A stretch of DNA of 64,000 nucleotides, taken from Ureibacillus thermophilus. GTDB lineage: Bacteria; Bacillota; Bacilli; Bacillales_A; Planococcaceae. The stretch's first letter is position 1; the number at the start of each line of letters is the position of its first letter. Below, in pieces: positions 17,842-27,254 of this stretch. Position numbers and translations under genes: made by a program. Below the pieces are notes generated by a model, which was not told where the DNA came from, did no database searches, and saw nothing but the letters and a program-made list of their open reading frames with translations. The stretch spans positions 882,567 through 946,566 of the forward strand of contig NZ_CP036528.1 in the NCBI RefSeq assembly GCF_004331915.1, read 5' to 3'.

Positions 17842-19194
17842 TTAAAAGATAAAATGGGCAATGAGGGCCACAATCGGAATGGAAATGATCGTGCGGATTA
17901 AAAAGATCATGAACAAATCCCATAATTTTAATGGAAGTTTTGTACCTAAGATCAGCCCGCCGACTTCGGACATGTAAATCAATTGAGTGACGGAAACGGT
18001 TGCGATGAAGAAGCGTGTTAATTCCGACTCGATTCCGGCACCCAAAATAGAAGGCAGCAGCATATCCGCAAAACCGATGATCATCGTTTGGGCTGCATCT
18101 TCTGCATAAGGGATTTGGAACAACTGCAATATTGGTTCAAAAGGCATTCCCAATACTTTAAAGAAGCTTGTGTATTCCGCAAGAATCAAAGCGATTGTAC
18201 CGAACGACATAATGACAGGCGTAATGGCAATCCACATTTCCAACACATTTCGAAAGCCGGAGCCGGCCACTTTCAATAGGTTTTGGTTGCTTTCGGCTTT
18301 TTCCAACGCATTTTTCAAACCGAAAGTAAATACGTTGAACCCTTCTGGAACATCCTCACGATGACCTTCCGGAGAAGAGCCGTCAAAGTATGTATCCGGC
18401 TTATTTCTCAAAGGATAGATTCTCGGCATGATTACCGCCAAAATCAGCCCAACCAAAATGACTGTCCCGTAAAACTGTAAGAAATATTGGCCAAGATTCA
18501 CTGTTTCAACAATCACAAAACAGAAGGTGATGGAAACCACAGAGAAAGTTGTTGCAATGGTTGCCGCTTCCCGTGCGGTATAGTTGCTTTCCTCATATTG
18601 TCTGCTTGTAAGAAGTACCCCGATTGTACCATCGCCGACCCATGAAGCCAAACAGTCGATGGCGGCACGTCCGGGAATTTTGAAAATCGGGCGCATGATT
18701 TTCACCATCATGGAACCGAAAAACTCCAACAATCCAAAGTCCGTCAGAAGCGGCAAGAGCAACCCTGCAAACAGGAATAATGGAAACATCATTGTCACCA
18801 AGCCGCCATCCGGATTCAATAACAAACCGGACGTATTCTCGCTGGTGAAAGCTTCAGGTCCGATTCGGAATAAATACAGTGTCGCGAAAATGACCGCCAG
18901 CACCCGCATGATTGTCCAAAACAGGCGGGTGCGGAATAATGTATCAAAAATCGTCACTTTCCCTGATTGGGGGATAAAGTGCATTACGATTGAACCAACA
19001 GCAGCAATTATAAATACTATATACGCAAACCAATGGATAAAAGAAACGACTTTTCCTGAAAGACCATTCGCCAGAAGCGCGATTGGAACTTTGAGTCCAT
19101 CCGGCGTATTCACAGGAATAATAAATAAAAAGATCCCTAAAACCGAAAGACATATGAACAGTAACCATATATATGGATGGAATTTTTTTTTCAT
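17842..19194 (-). CDS. YjiH-family membrane protein (nucleoside-recognition/gate domain)
   Basis: 450 residues with about ten membrane segments. The gate-like part CLASWVGDGTIGVLLTSRQY and IMSFGTIALILAEYTSF, with repeats of the ALENAESN-like linker, match YjiH-type proteins. These are related to nucleoside transporter and SpoVM-like gate domains. The substrate is not known. It is a single-gene unit between two terminators. The 227-residue antisense frame is a shadow. Confidence 0.78.
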   Translation of the reverse strand: MKKKFHPYIWLLFICLSVLGIFLFIIPVNTPDGLKVPIALLANGLSGKVVSFIHWFAYIVFIIAAVGSIVMHFIPQSGKVTIFDTLFRTRLFWTIMRVLAVIFATLYLFRIGPEAFTSENTSGLLLNPDGGLVTMMFPLFLFAGLLLPLLTDFGLLEFFGSMMVKIMRPIFKIPGRAAIDCLASWVGDGTIGVLLTSRQYEESNYTAREAATIATTFSVVSITFCFVIVETVNLGQYFLQFYGTVILVGLILAVIMPRIYPLRNKPDTYFDGSSPEGHREDVPEGFNVFTFGLKNALEKAESNQNLLKVAGSGFRNVLEMWIAITPVIMSFGTIALILAEYTSFFKVLGMPFEPILQLFQIPYAEDAAQTMIIGFADMLLPSILGAGIESELTRFFIATVSVTQLIYMSEVGGLILGTKLPLKLWDLFMIFLIRTIISIPIVALIAHFIF

Positions 19195-19353
19195 AAGTAC
19201 CCCTCATCAATTTTGTTTTGCATATTTATACACTATAAATGCTATTTATACGAATGTCCATATATAGAGAAAAAGAAATTATATTCCGAAATTTTATACT
19301 TTTTGTACAATTTTTCTGTGATAAGGATGGAAAAGCATGTCTTGATGCAAAAA

Positions 19354-19393
19354 GAAAAACACACCATCTTTTGTATATAAATGGTGTGTTTGG
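19354..19393 (-). terminator. Terminator of the DUF485-actP operon
   Basis: The hairpin aacacaccat/atggtgtgtt has a T-rich tail on the minus strand, 23 bases past the actP stop. Confidence 0.7.
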
Positions 19394-19415
19394 TATGAAA
19401 ATCTACTATTTAATA

Positions 19416-20966
19416 TTAATGATGCGATACTTCGGATACTGCAACACCAGTATTCGCTTTAACACGGATTTCATGGTATACTTTTTCGGCGTTTTTCGAT
19501 TTATTTGAAGTCAATACAGTACCTAAATATCCAGCGATAAAGCCTAACGGAATTGTAATGATGGCTGGAACTGAAAGAGGAACTAATGGTTCGCCGACAA
19601 AGATTGCTGCACCTTCCACCGGGTTCCATACGTTTGGCCCCATTGCCCCCAATACCAAACAGGAAATCAATCCAGTTGCCATTGCAGCGATAACGCCGTT
19701 TGAATTGAATTTTTTCCAGTAAATTGTATATAGAATAACCGGTAAGTTGGCTGATGCTCCAATACAGAAAGCAAATGAAACTAGGAATGAAACGTTCAAG
19801 CTTTGGGCAAACAGCGCCAAAATGATCGAAATCACGGCAATTGAAATGGAACCGATACGAGCTGCCAACACTTGTTGTTTCTCAGTCAATTTTCCGTCTT
19901 TGATAATTTCGCCATAAATATCATGGGAAATTGCTGAAGCGCCAGTCAACACCAATCCGGACACTACCGCCAAAATTGTTGCGAATGCAACGGCTGCAAC
20001 GAACGATAATAGAATGTTGCCGCCCAAATATTCCGCCAACAGTGGAGCAGCAGTGTTTCCGGCAGCGTTTTCCGCCTTGATTACATCAATTCCGACAAAA
20101 TGCATTGCACCGAATCCCAGGAAAATTGTCAATGAGAAGAAAATCGCCGTAATCCAAGTTGTCCATGAAATGGATGTGCGGGCCGTTTTCGCATCTTTTA
20201 CCGTAAAGAATCTCATTAAGATATGCGGAAGGCCGGATGTTCCCAATACCAACGCCATCATCATCGATATAGAATCGATCATGGAAGTGTATTTGATTCC
20301 CGGAACTAAGTATTGATCCCCGTGTTGAGTGGAAATTGTGTCAAACATTTTCATTAAGCTGAAATCAAATTTCCAGAATACCAAGAATGCCAATAGTGTT
20401 GTACCGAACAATAACAGGCAGGCCTTGATGATTTGCACCCAAGATGTGGCAGTCATACCGCCGAACAATACGTATGTTGTCATCATGACGCCGACGATAA
20501 TAACGGCCAACCAATAATCAATGCCGAACAATAATTTAATGAGAGCCCCTGCACCTACAAGTTGGGCAATCATATAAAGGATAACGATTGTAATCGTAGA
20601 AGTGGCAGCGATGCCTCGGATTCGTTTTTCAGTGAAGCGTGCAGTCAACATATCCGCCAATGTGTAGCGTCCCAGATTGCGCATTGGTTCTGCAATAATG
20701 TAAAGAAGCACCAAGTTCGCAACTACATAACCGACAGAGAAGAAGAAGCCATCGAATCCAGTCAACGCTATCGCACCGGATACCCCCAAAAACGCGGCAG
20801 CCGACAAGTAGTCACCGGCAATGGCAAGTCCGTTTTGCCAACCCTTCAATCCACCGCCAGCTGTATAGAAATCGCTGGCCGAAGATGTGCGTTTGGCTGC
20901 GATATACGTAACGACCAATGTCAAACCTACAATTCCCAAGAAGAATGCTATTGTAACTAAATTCAT
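19416..20966 (-). CDS. actP: Cation:acetate symporter, SSS family
   Basis: 516 residues with about 13 membrane segments. Family marks are SDFYTAGGGLKGWQNGLAIAGDYLSAAAFLG near the N terminus and the GTSGLPHILMRFFTVKDAK motif near residue 240. It imports acetate and related short acids with sodium. It starts by sharing TAATG with the preceding DUF485 gene, the standard partner of ActP. Confidence 0.92.
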   Translation of the reverse strand: MNLVTIAFFLGIVGLTLVVTYIAAKRTSSASDFYTAGGGLKGWQNGLAIAGDYLSAAAFLGVSGAIALTGFDGFFFSVGYVVANLVLLYIIAEPMRNLGRYTLADMLTARFTEKRIRGIAATSTITIVILYMIAQLVGAGALIKLLFGIDYWLAVIIVGVMMTTYVLFGGMTATSWVQIIKACLLLFGTTLLAFLVFWKFDFSLMKMFDTISTQHGDQYLVPGIKYTSMIDSISMMMALVLGTSGLPHILMRFFTVKDAKTARTSISWTTWITAIFFSLTIFLGFGAMHFVGIDVIKAENAAGNTAAPLLAEYLGGNILLSFVAAVAFATILAVVSGLVLTGASAISHDIYGEIIKDGKLTEKQQVLAARIGSISIAVISIILALFAQSLNVSFLVSFAFCIGASANLPVILYTIYWKKFNSNGVIAAMATGLISCLVLGAMGPNVWNPVEGAAIFVGEPLVPLSVPAIITIPLGFIAGYLGTVLTSNKSKNAEKVYHEIRVKANTGVAVSEVSHH

Positions 20967-21349
20967 TATTTTTCACCACCTTGTTCATATTCACGTAAAA
21001 CTTCTGCAGCGATTTGATCGAATTTTGGTGCCATCTTTGTATATAACGCACAAAGCACCACTGTCATTACGAAAAGGCCGGCAGAATAAACCCAAACTCC
21101 AGTAATGTTTCCAATCCATTTCTGTTGTAATACAGGTGTGAACGCCAAAATCGGCAATAAGATGTAAAGGAACAAAAATACCCCTGTAGTACCGAATAAA
21201 AAGGCGTTTTTCTTTCTTACAAACCTGTTGAAAGTTTCCATATTATTGATTTTCTCATAATTTATGGAATCGTTTTTCGCCTTTTTTATAGGTGAATCTG
21301 GTTTTTCTTTTGTTAAATTTGGATTTTTTACCGTTGATACATTTGTCAT
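20966..21349 (-). CDS. DUF485 membrane protein, ActP partner
   Basis: About 127 residues. Two hydrophobic segments (AFLFGTTGVFLFLYILLPIL and GVWVYSAGLFVMTVVLCALY) and the C-terminal YTKMAPKFDQIAAEVL are typical of DUF485 proteins paired with acetate permeases. The start is ATG 21349, 6-8 bases after AAGGGGGAA; the frame extends 19 codons further upstream without support. Confidence 0.88.
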   Translation of the reverse strand: MTNVSTVKNPNLTKEKPDSPIKKAKNDSINYEKINNMETFNRFVRKKNAFLFGTTGVFLFLYILLPILAFTPVLQQKWIGNITGVWVYSAGLFVMTVVLCALYTKMAPKFDQIAAEVLREYEQGGEK

Positions 21350-21440
21350 ATCGAATTCCCCCTTACGAAAAATTATTCTGTTTAAAACGTTATATTTCTG
21401 CTCCATCCCTTTCGCATGATACTATTCTAGGAGACAAATT

Positions 21441-21469
21441 CTTATAATTCAATATTAAAATTTTGTAAA
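21441..21469 (-). promoter_or_regulatory. Promoter of DUF485-actP
   Basis: On the minus strand TTTACA (21464-21469) and TATAAG (21441-21446) are 17 bases apart, about 90 bases before the DUF485 start. Confidence 0.6.
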
Positions 21470-21863
21470 ATCCAAATCTCAAAATATTCCATATCAATTA
21501 ACTATCTTTGAATTATCAACAATTTTTCTATATTTTTCTTGGAAAAGGGGAGAGGGAAAAGTTTTACTCATAGAATATTCGACGATTTATTTGTATAAAA
21601 AAGAGAAAAATAAACAAGATGCAGAAATATGGTATTAGGGGAGGTCAGTATAATAATTTGTGAAAAATATAACATAATTCAAATTTCTGTTATATAACAA
21701 ATGTGGGATAATAAAAATTTGATAACTAAAAAAATTAAAAAAATTTTTCTTGACTGAGAATTTTACTGTTATTTCGCAGAAAATTGTAAACTTTTGTTAG
21801 ATATCAAATGTCTGAAAAGGCTGAAATTTACAGTTTTTTGTTGGAACGTGCAAGGTTTTGAAC
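21470..21863. other. Gene-free AT-rich spacer
   Basis: Nearly 400 bases of very AT-rich sequence between the actP operon and the bshB2 terminator. I see no frame with a ribosome binding site, no hairpin and no repeat. It probably serves as upstream regulatory DNA for actP. Confidence 0.5.
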
Positions 21864-21906
21864 AAAAAAAGGCAGTACAAACCTTGTCAGTGGTTTGTAC
21901 TGCCAA
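21864..21906 (-). terminator. Terminator of yojF-bshB2
   Basis: The hairpin ggcagtacaaacc/ggtttgtactgcc is followed on the minus strand by seven T. Confidence 0.85.
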
Positions 21907-21916
21907 TTGGATTTGA

Positions 21917-22597
21917 TTACTCTTCATCGAATGTAATCGTATAAAATTTTTCGTAGTGGAACCAACTGTCGCTCATTGGCTGTCCTTCATCTACACGCTT
22001 GTTGTTTTCTTCAATCATCCATGCCGTTTGGGAATTATGGGCCAGCAATGTTTTCAATTTATCTTCTTTCACGCTGGAAATATCGATTACAACATCAGGT
22101 TCTCCAATTTCAGCAACGGTGTTATTCGCAAAGGCTACTCCGTAAACAACAGGGCGCTTTTCTTTTGGCATGCGTCGAACTGCTTCCACCACTGCACGAG
22201 CGGTTGCTTCGTGGTCTGGGTGCACACTGTAATTTGGATAGAATGTGATAATGAGAGAAGGGTTCACTTCATCAATTAAATCTTGAACGAGCTTCACCAT
22301 TTTTTCATCATCTTCAAATTCAACGGTTTTATCTCGGAAGCCCATCATCCGCAAATCTTCAATTCCCATTGCCTCGCAAGCTTTTAGCAGCTCTTTGCGG
22401 CGAATTTCTGGCAGCGATTCGCGGGTAGCAAAAGGTGGATTTCCAAGATTGCGTCCCATTTCTCCTAATGTTAAACAAGCGTATGTAACCGGAACTCCCA
22501 TGTTTCGATAGAGCCGAATTAACCCGGCGGATGAGAACGCTTCATCATCTGGATGAGGAAAGACCATTAAAATATGGCGTTGTGGTGTTAAAGTCAT
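21917..22597 (-). CDS. bshB2: Bacillithiol biosynthesis deacetylase BshB2
   Basis: About 226 residues of the LmbE/PIG-L zinc deacetylase fold. Zinc ligands are visible in FPHPDDEAFSSAG (HPDDE) and NYSVHPDHEATARAV. It removes the acetyl group from GlcNAc-malate during bacillithiol synthesis. The start is ATG 22597 after AAAGGGGGATC; the longer frame overlaps yojF. The upstream neighbour yojF is its usual partner. Confidence 0.93.
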   Translation of the reverse strand: MTLTPQRHILMVFPHPDDEAFSSAGLIRLYRNMGVPVTYACLTLGEMGRNLGNPPFATRESLPEIRRKELLKACEAMGIEDLRMMGFRDKTVEFEDDEKMVKLVQDLIDEVNPSLIITFYPNYSVHPDHEATARAVVEAVRRMPKEKRPVVYGVAFANNTVAEIGEPDVVIDISSVKEDKLKTLLAHNSQTAWMIEENNKRVDEGQPMSDSWFHYEKFYTITFDEE

Positions 22598-22610
22598 GTT
22601 GATCCCCCTT

Positions 22611-22958
22611 TCAAGCAAATGGTGTTTCGCTGATTTCAAGTGCAATGGCTAACTTTCCTTCTTGGTTCAACCCAGCCATGAGCAGCCGTCCTTGCTCATC
22701 TACTTCATAATGGGTAATCCCTTGGGCATAAACCCATCCATTTTCCAATTTCAATCCTATACGGTGGGGATTGTCATCGATGACTTTACCATGCTCATAT
22801 CGAATTTTGGCATTGCGTATAAATGCACTTGCGTTAAAAAATTGTTCATTGAAGTGGGTAGCGTATGAGCCGTTTGTTGTTTCCAGGTGTATATAGACGT
22901 CTTTTTTTGCAAAAGAATCAATCAGTTTTTGAAGCTCTTGCACATCTACTTCTTTCAT
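22611..22958 (-). CDS. yojF: YojF-family protein (DUF1806)
   Basis: 115 residues with no membrane segment. ELQKLIDSFAKKDVYIHLETT and NAKIRYEHGKVIDDNPHRIGLK match YojF, encoded beside bshB2 across Bacillales. Its exact function is unknown. The 13-base gap to bshB2 indicates one operon. Confidence 0.88.
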   Translation of the reverse strand: MKEVDVQELQKLIDSFAKKDVYIHLETTNGSYATHFNEQFFNASAFIRNAKIRYEHGKVIDDNPHRIGLKLENGWVYAQGITHYEVDEQGRLLMAGLNQEGKLAIALEISETPFA

Positions 22959-23063
22959 TCACATTCCCCTTTCCCGAAAGACTATGCTACTAGTATAGTA
23001 AAAAGTTCCACATGATGAAAAACAAAAAGCAACATAAATTCGAAAAGGGCAAATAAAAAAGAA

Positions 23064-23100
23064 ACACCCATACATTTTATTGTACGGATGTTTCTTTTTT
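23064..23100 (-). terminator. Terminator after pdxK
   Basis: The hairpin gaaacacccatac...gtacggatgtttc lies between converging or tandem units and ends in T runs on both strands. Confidence 0.7.
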
Positions 23101-23148
23101 CTCATGCCATTTATTCTGAATTTCTTTTTAAGAAAGGGAGAAATTTTA

Positions 23149-23982
23149 TTAAATTTCGCGGATGGTTGCATTAGGAGCGCCGTAAACGTTTTTCGCTCCG
23201 TGCATCACTGGGCCGACATATTGATTTAAACGCCAGCCGTGCTGAATTGCTACTGAAACAAATTCTTTAGAAGTTACAACGGCTTCTTTTACGGATAAGC
23301 CGTTCGCTAAATTGGCTGTAATGCTTGCTGCAAAGGTACAGCCTGCACCGTGGTTGTAGCTTGTATTGATTGGCTCTGTTTCAAGGGCATAAAATTTTTC
23401 TCCATCGTAGAATAAATCGAGGGCTTTTTCTGTACCAAGGGAACGACCGCCTTTAATGACTACATTTTTTGCCCCTAAAGCATGGATTTTTTCCGCAGCT
23501 GCTTTCATTTCATCAATCGTTTTTGGCGTTTTCATACCAGCCAGCTGCCCAGCTTCAAAGAGATTCGGTGTAGTAACAAGTGCAAGGGGAAGAAGGTAGC
23601 GAATCATCGCATCTACATTACCAGGGTTCAACACTTCATCTTCTCCCTTGCAAACCATTACCGGGTCGATGACAACATTGTTAGTACCGGATTTTTCAAT
23701 GGCTTCTGCCGCTACTTGAATGACTTCTTCATTTGGAAGCATTCCTGTTTTTACCGCATCAATGCCAGTCGAAATGGCTGTTTTTAATTGGTCTTTTAAA
23801 ACATCTATTGGCAATGTGTAAACGCTATGTTTCCAGCCTTGATCTGGATCCATTGTGGCGATGCATGTCAAAGCTTGCATGCCATAAGTGCCGTATTCTT
23901 GGAAAGTTTTTAAATCGGCGAGGGTGCCAGCTCCGCCAGAAGCATCTGATCCTGCAATCGTTAACGTTTTTTTCAATGACAA
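23149..23982 (-). CDS. pdxK: Pyridoxine/pyridoxal/pyridoxamine kinase (PdxK/ThiD family)
   Basis: About 277 residues of the ribokinase fold. TIAGSDASGGAGTLADLKTF, VIDPVMVCKG and the C-terminal SYNHGAGCTFAASITANLANG (catalytic GAGC) are visible. It phosphorylates B6 vitamers, and the B. subtilis homologue also takes HMP. I prefer TTG 23982 (giving MSLKKTLTIAGSD, the usual N terminus) with AGGAG 9 bases upstream. ATG 23991 directly abuts that binding site. Confidence 0.9.
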   Translation of the reverse strand: MSLKKTLTIAGSDASGGAGTLADLKTFQEYGTYGMQALTCIATMDPDQGWKHSVYTLPIDVLKDQLKTAISTGIDAVKTGMLPNEEVIQVAAEAIEKSGTNNVVIDPVMVCKGEDEVLNPGNVDAMIRYLLPLALVTTPNLFEAGQLAGMKTPKTIDEMKAAAEKIHALGAKNVVIKGGRSLGTEKALDLFYDGEKFYALETEPINTSYNHGAGCTFAASITANLANGLSVKEAVVTSKEFVSVAIQHGWRLNQYVGPVMHGAKNVYGAPNATIREI

Positions 23983-24153
23983 ATTCCTCATCTCCTAGTT
24001 TGTTGTAAGTCTAATTAATATTATATACACTTGCTGACTCTATAAAAATGGTCAGAATCTATAATATTAATAAAGCCAGATTGAGGAAGCATGCAAAATC
24101 TACTATTGATTAATCCCACTTATTAGAGTAGGTTGGAAATGAGGTGTTCCGAC

Positions 24154-24831
24154 ATGAAAAAAGTTTTTGACAATGACTGGCAAGAAATATTGCAAGAGGA
24201 ATTTGAGAAACCTTACTATCATCATCTAAGAAAATTTATTGCTAAAGAATATAGCACAAATATTGTATACCCGCCGATTCATGAAGTGATGAGCGCCTTT
24301 TACACTGTTCCGTATAGAGATGTAAAAGTGGTGATTTTAGGACAAGATCCTTACCATGGACCTGGACAAGCGCATGGCATGTGTTTTTCCGTAAAGCCCG
24401 GTGTTCCCCATCCACCAAGCCTAAGAAATATTTTCATTGAATTACAGAATGATTTAGGTTGTCCTATTCCAAAAGATGGTTATTTAATGAAATGGGCAAA
24501 GCAAGGTGTGTTCCTTTTAAACACGGTACTTACGGTAAGACAGGGCCAGGCCAATTCCCATCAAGGAATGGGATGGGAGCAATTTACAGATGCGGTTATT
24601 GAAAAATTGGCTCAACGGGAAGACCCTATCGTCTTTGTTTTATGGGGGAGACCTGCCCAAATGAAAAGAGCTATTATTGAAAAAAATGGGTCCCAACATT
24701 GCATTTTACAAGCGCCGCATCCAAGCCCGTTAAGCGCCCATAGAGGATTTTTCGGAAGCAGACCGTTCTCTAAAATCAACGCGCAGCTCATTGCTTGGGG
24801 GAAAGAACCGATTGATTGGTGCTTGGAATAA
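24154..24831 (+). CDS. ung: Uracil-DNA glycosylase
   Basis: About 225 residues. The catalytic GQDPYHGPGQAHG, the uracil pocket and the DNA-intercalating HPSPLSAHRGF motif are all intact. It removes uracil from DNA. The start is ATG 24154 after GAGGTG. As in the B. subtilis ywd cluster, it sits between pdxK and small ywd-type genes. Confidence 0.97.
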   Translation: MKKVFDNDWQEILQEEFEKPYYHHLRKFIAKEYSTNIVYPPIHEVMSAFYTVPYRDVKVVILGQDPYHGPGQAHGMCFSVKPGVPHPPSLRNIFIELQNDLGCPIPKDGYLMKWAKQGVFLLNTVLTVRQGQANSHQGMGWEQFTDAVIEKLAQREDPIVFVLWGRPAQMKRAIIEKNGSQHCILQAPHPSPLSAHRGFFGSRPFSKINAQLIAWGKEPIDWCLE

Positions 24832-24918
24832 GTTTTTTATTAGAAATTTGTGAACAAATTTCAATCAACTTTTCACATTCTATGAAATTTGGTACATTGG
24901 AATAAAGGTGGGATTCCC

Positions 24919-25098
24919 ATGAGAGTAGACTGTTTTAAATGTAAATACTTTAAAGTAACGTGGGATCCAAACAATCCCCGAGGTTGCACAGCCTATCAAT
25001 TTAAAACAAGGCAACTTCCATCCGTTGTCGTGAAACAGTCTTCCGGTATGGATTGTTTAAAATTTGAACCAAAAGAATTCAAGGGGGGGAGAAAATGA
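24919..25098 (+). CDS. Small cysteine-containing conserved protein
   Basis: About 59 residues, MRVDCFKCKYFKVTWDPNN... with CFKC, one Cys at GC and a fourth in MDCLKFEP, so a single zinc or iron site is plausible. The start is ATG 24919 after AAGGTGGG. Its stop overlaps the next gene by 4 bases (ATGA). I recognise it as a conserved hypothetical found next to ung in Bacillales; no function is known. Confidence 0.78.
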   Translation: MRVDCFKCKYFKVTWDPNNPRGCTAYQFKTRQLPSVVVKQSSGMDCLKFEPKEFKGGRK

Positions 25099-25346
25099 TT
25101 TCCTATGAAAGATTGTTCATGGAAATTGAACATTATGCATTAAAAGCAAAAGGGGCAAAAGATGAGCAGGAGATTCGTGAATTGTTGAGCGCCATTCGAG
25201 CTTTGTGCGATGTTGCGTTGAATTCACCGAGACATGCTACTCTAGCGGAGCATAGCCAAATATTTACAACAGGAGGAAATCATCTTCCCTCTTCCATGAA
25301 AATAGATGACGAGGATGCGAATGGGGATTCGATTTTTGATTTTTAA
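25095..25346 (+). CDS. ywdI: YwdI-family protein
   Basis: 83 residues, mostly helical (SYERLFMEIEHYALKAKGAKDEQEIRELLSAI...) with an acidic tail (DDEDANGDSIFDF). Length, sequence style and position after ung match YwdI of B. subtilis. Function unknown. It is coupled to the upstream gene by ATGA overlap, after GGGGGGAG. Confidence 0.8.
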   Translation: MISYERLFMEIEHYALKAKGAKDEQEIRELLSAIRALCDVALNSPRHATLAEHSQIFTTGGNHLPSSMKIDDEDANGDSIFDF

Positions 25347-25369
25347 CACTAACGAAAAAGAGGTTATGG

Positions 25370-25756
25370 ATGATGAAAAGTTCCATTATAACAGGAGCAA
25401 TTTTTGGTTTTCTGGCCGTTGCATTAGGGGCATTCGGCGCCCATGCATTAGATGGCGTGTTGGATGCTTACGGTGAATCGATTTGGAATACAGCCGTTCA
25501 ATATCAAATGTTTCATGCAGCTGGAATGATTTTAGTCGGCATTTTAATGCATCCAAGATTAATTGGCGAAGCGTCTTCTTTAAAATGGTCATTCCTTACA
25601 ATGATTTTCGGGATTATTTTCTTCTCCGGCAGCTTATATATTTTAGCTGTGAGCGGCATTAAGATGTTGGGCGCCATCACGCCAATCGGTGGAGTATTAT
25701 TTTTAATTGGGTGGACATTGCTTGCTGTGGGTGTTGGAAAAAGCCGCATTTATTAA
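25370..25756 (+). CDS. ywdK: DUF423 membrane protein (YwdK)
   Basis: 128 residues with four membrane segments. GAIFGFLAVALGAFGAHAL, YQMFHAAGMILVG and SGIKMLGAITPIGG are the DUF423 signatures. Function is unknown. AAGAGGTT precedes ATG 25370 (25373 is also possible). A terminator follows. Confidence 0.9.
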   Translation: MMKSSIITGAIFGFLAVALGAFGAHALDGVLDAYGESIWNTAVQYQMFHAAGMILVGILMHPRLIGEASSLKWSFLTMIFGIIFFSGSLYILAVSGIKMLGAITPIGGVLFLIGWTLLAVGVGKSRIY

Positions 25757-25764
25757 TTTTTTGC

Positions 25765-25811
25765 TAGAGCAGTTTAAAGTCGGGATTCATCGACTTTAAA
25801 CTGCTTTTTTT
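25765..25811 (+). terminator. Terminator after ywdK
   Basis: The stem agcagtttaaagtcg/cgactttaaactgct is followed by seven T. Confidence 0.9.
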
Positions 25812-25978
25812 GAAAAAATAGAGTTGATTCATCGCTTTTTAGGACTATCTGCTATGAAAAAAGTAACGAAATTTGGTGAAAAAATTCACAAGATTTCGAC
25901 ACCATTGATAAACATTTCATGCTACCATAGAATTTGAAAAAGAGCATCTTTTGTCAGCTCGGAAAGGGGTAAAAATAA

Positions 25979-27160
25979 ATGGAAAACCTATTATTTAATT
26001 TAGATAAATATTATGAGGAAATGGTTTCCATACGAAGATATTTACATGCAAATCCGGAACTTTCATTTGAGGAAGTACACACGCCTAAATATATTGCCAA
26101 CTTCCATCGGGAACTCGGTCTAGAGGTTCGGGAAGGAGTGGGAGGAAGAGGGGTAATTGCTACTCTGCGGGGAGCGAAGCCTGGAAAGACAGTAGCGCTA
26201 CGGGCGGATTTTGATGCTTTGCCAATCCAAGAAGAAAACGATCTTCCTTATAAATCTAAAATTGATGGGGTTATGCATGCATGTGGCCATGATGGACATA
26301 CAGCCACTTTATTAATATTGGCAAAGGCCCTCAATGAAATAAAGGAAGAGATTTGCGGAAATGTGGTGTTTATTCACCAATTTGCAGAAGAAGTGCTGCC
26401 GGGTGGTGCTAAACCGATGATTGAAGATGGTTGTTTAGAAGGGGTAGATGTGATTTTTGGTACACATCTCTGGGCACCTATACCATTAGGGGAAGTCCAT
26501 GTAAAAAGCGGGGCTATCATGGCGGCGCCAGATATGTTTGAAGTAACGATTTATGGAAAGGGCGGACATGGTGCAGAGCCTCATCATGCTGTTGATGCAA
26601 TCGTCCTCGGCGCTCAGTATGTAACCCAATTGCAAACAATCATTTCACGGAAAATCAGTCCATTAAAACATGCAGTTATTACTGTCGGACAATTTGAAGC
26701 AGGAAAAGCCTACAATATTATTTCAGAAAAGGCGATTATCAAGGGAACTGTACGGACGTTTGATGAAGAAGTAAGAAACCAAATCGAAAGGGAGCTTGAA
26801 ATTTTGCTTAAATCCCTTTGCGATAGCGCTAATGCTACCTATGAATTTACCTATACAAGAGGTTATCCACCAGTTGTGAATCATCCGGAAGAAACAAAAT
26901 TGCTTGCAGAAATCGCGAAAGATGTTCCCGGTGTAAATGCGGTGAAAGAATGTGAGCCGATGATGGTAGGGGAAGATTTTGCATATTATTTAAAAAAGGT
27001 GCCGGGCACATTTTTTATCACTGGGGCAAAAAACCCGGAATGGGATATGGCTTATCCGCATCATCATCCAAAATTTAATTTTGATGAAAGAGCAATGTTA
27101 ATTGCTGCGAAAACTATGGGACTTGCAACTTTGAAATTTTTAGAAAGTTATCAAAAATGA
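25979..27160 (+). CDS. M20-family metal-dependent amidohydrolase
   Basis: 393 residues. The dizinc peptidase pattern is clear: RADFDALPIQEEND, MHACGHDGHTATLL, FAEEVLPGGAKPM, and a dimerisation/lid domain from about 185 to 300 (GKGGHGAEPHHAVD). It hydrolyses N-acyl-amino acids or hippurate-like substrates; the precise substrate is not deducible. It stands alone, with AAAGGGG before ATG 25979, and interrupts the ywd order seen in B. subtilis. Confidence 0.9.
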   Translation: MENLLFNLDKYYEEMVSIRRYLHANPELSFEEVHTPKYIANFHRELGLEVREGVGGRGVIATLRGAKPGKTVALRADFDALPIQEENDLPYKSKIDGVMHACGHDGHTATLLILAKALNEIKEEICGNVVFIHQFAEEVLPGGAKPMIEDGCLEGVDVIFGTHLWAPIPLGEVHVKSGAIMAAPDMFEVTIYGKGGHGAEPHHAVDAIVLGAQYVTQLQTIISRKISPLKHAVITVGQFEAGKAYNIISEKAIIKGTVRTFDEEVRNQIERELEILLKSLCDSANATYEFTYTRGYPPVVNHPEETKLLAEIAKDVPGVNAVKECEPMMVGEDFAYYLKKVPGTFFITGAKNPEWDMAYPHHHPKFNFDERAMLIAAKTMGLATLKFLESYQK

Positions 27161-27254
27161 TAAGAAATTTAGTACAAATACAGTTAAAAAATGGGAATGA
27201 AAGTAGTATAATAGACATAATGTCGTATAGAGATATTTTAAAGAGGTGAATGGA

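Noticed and set aside
18584-19267. 227-residue plus-strand reading frame
   Set aside because: It is antisense to the YjiH-type membrane protein gene, has low-complexity composition and resembles no family.
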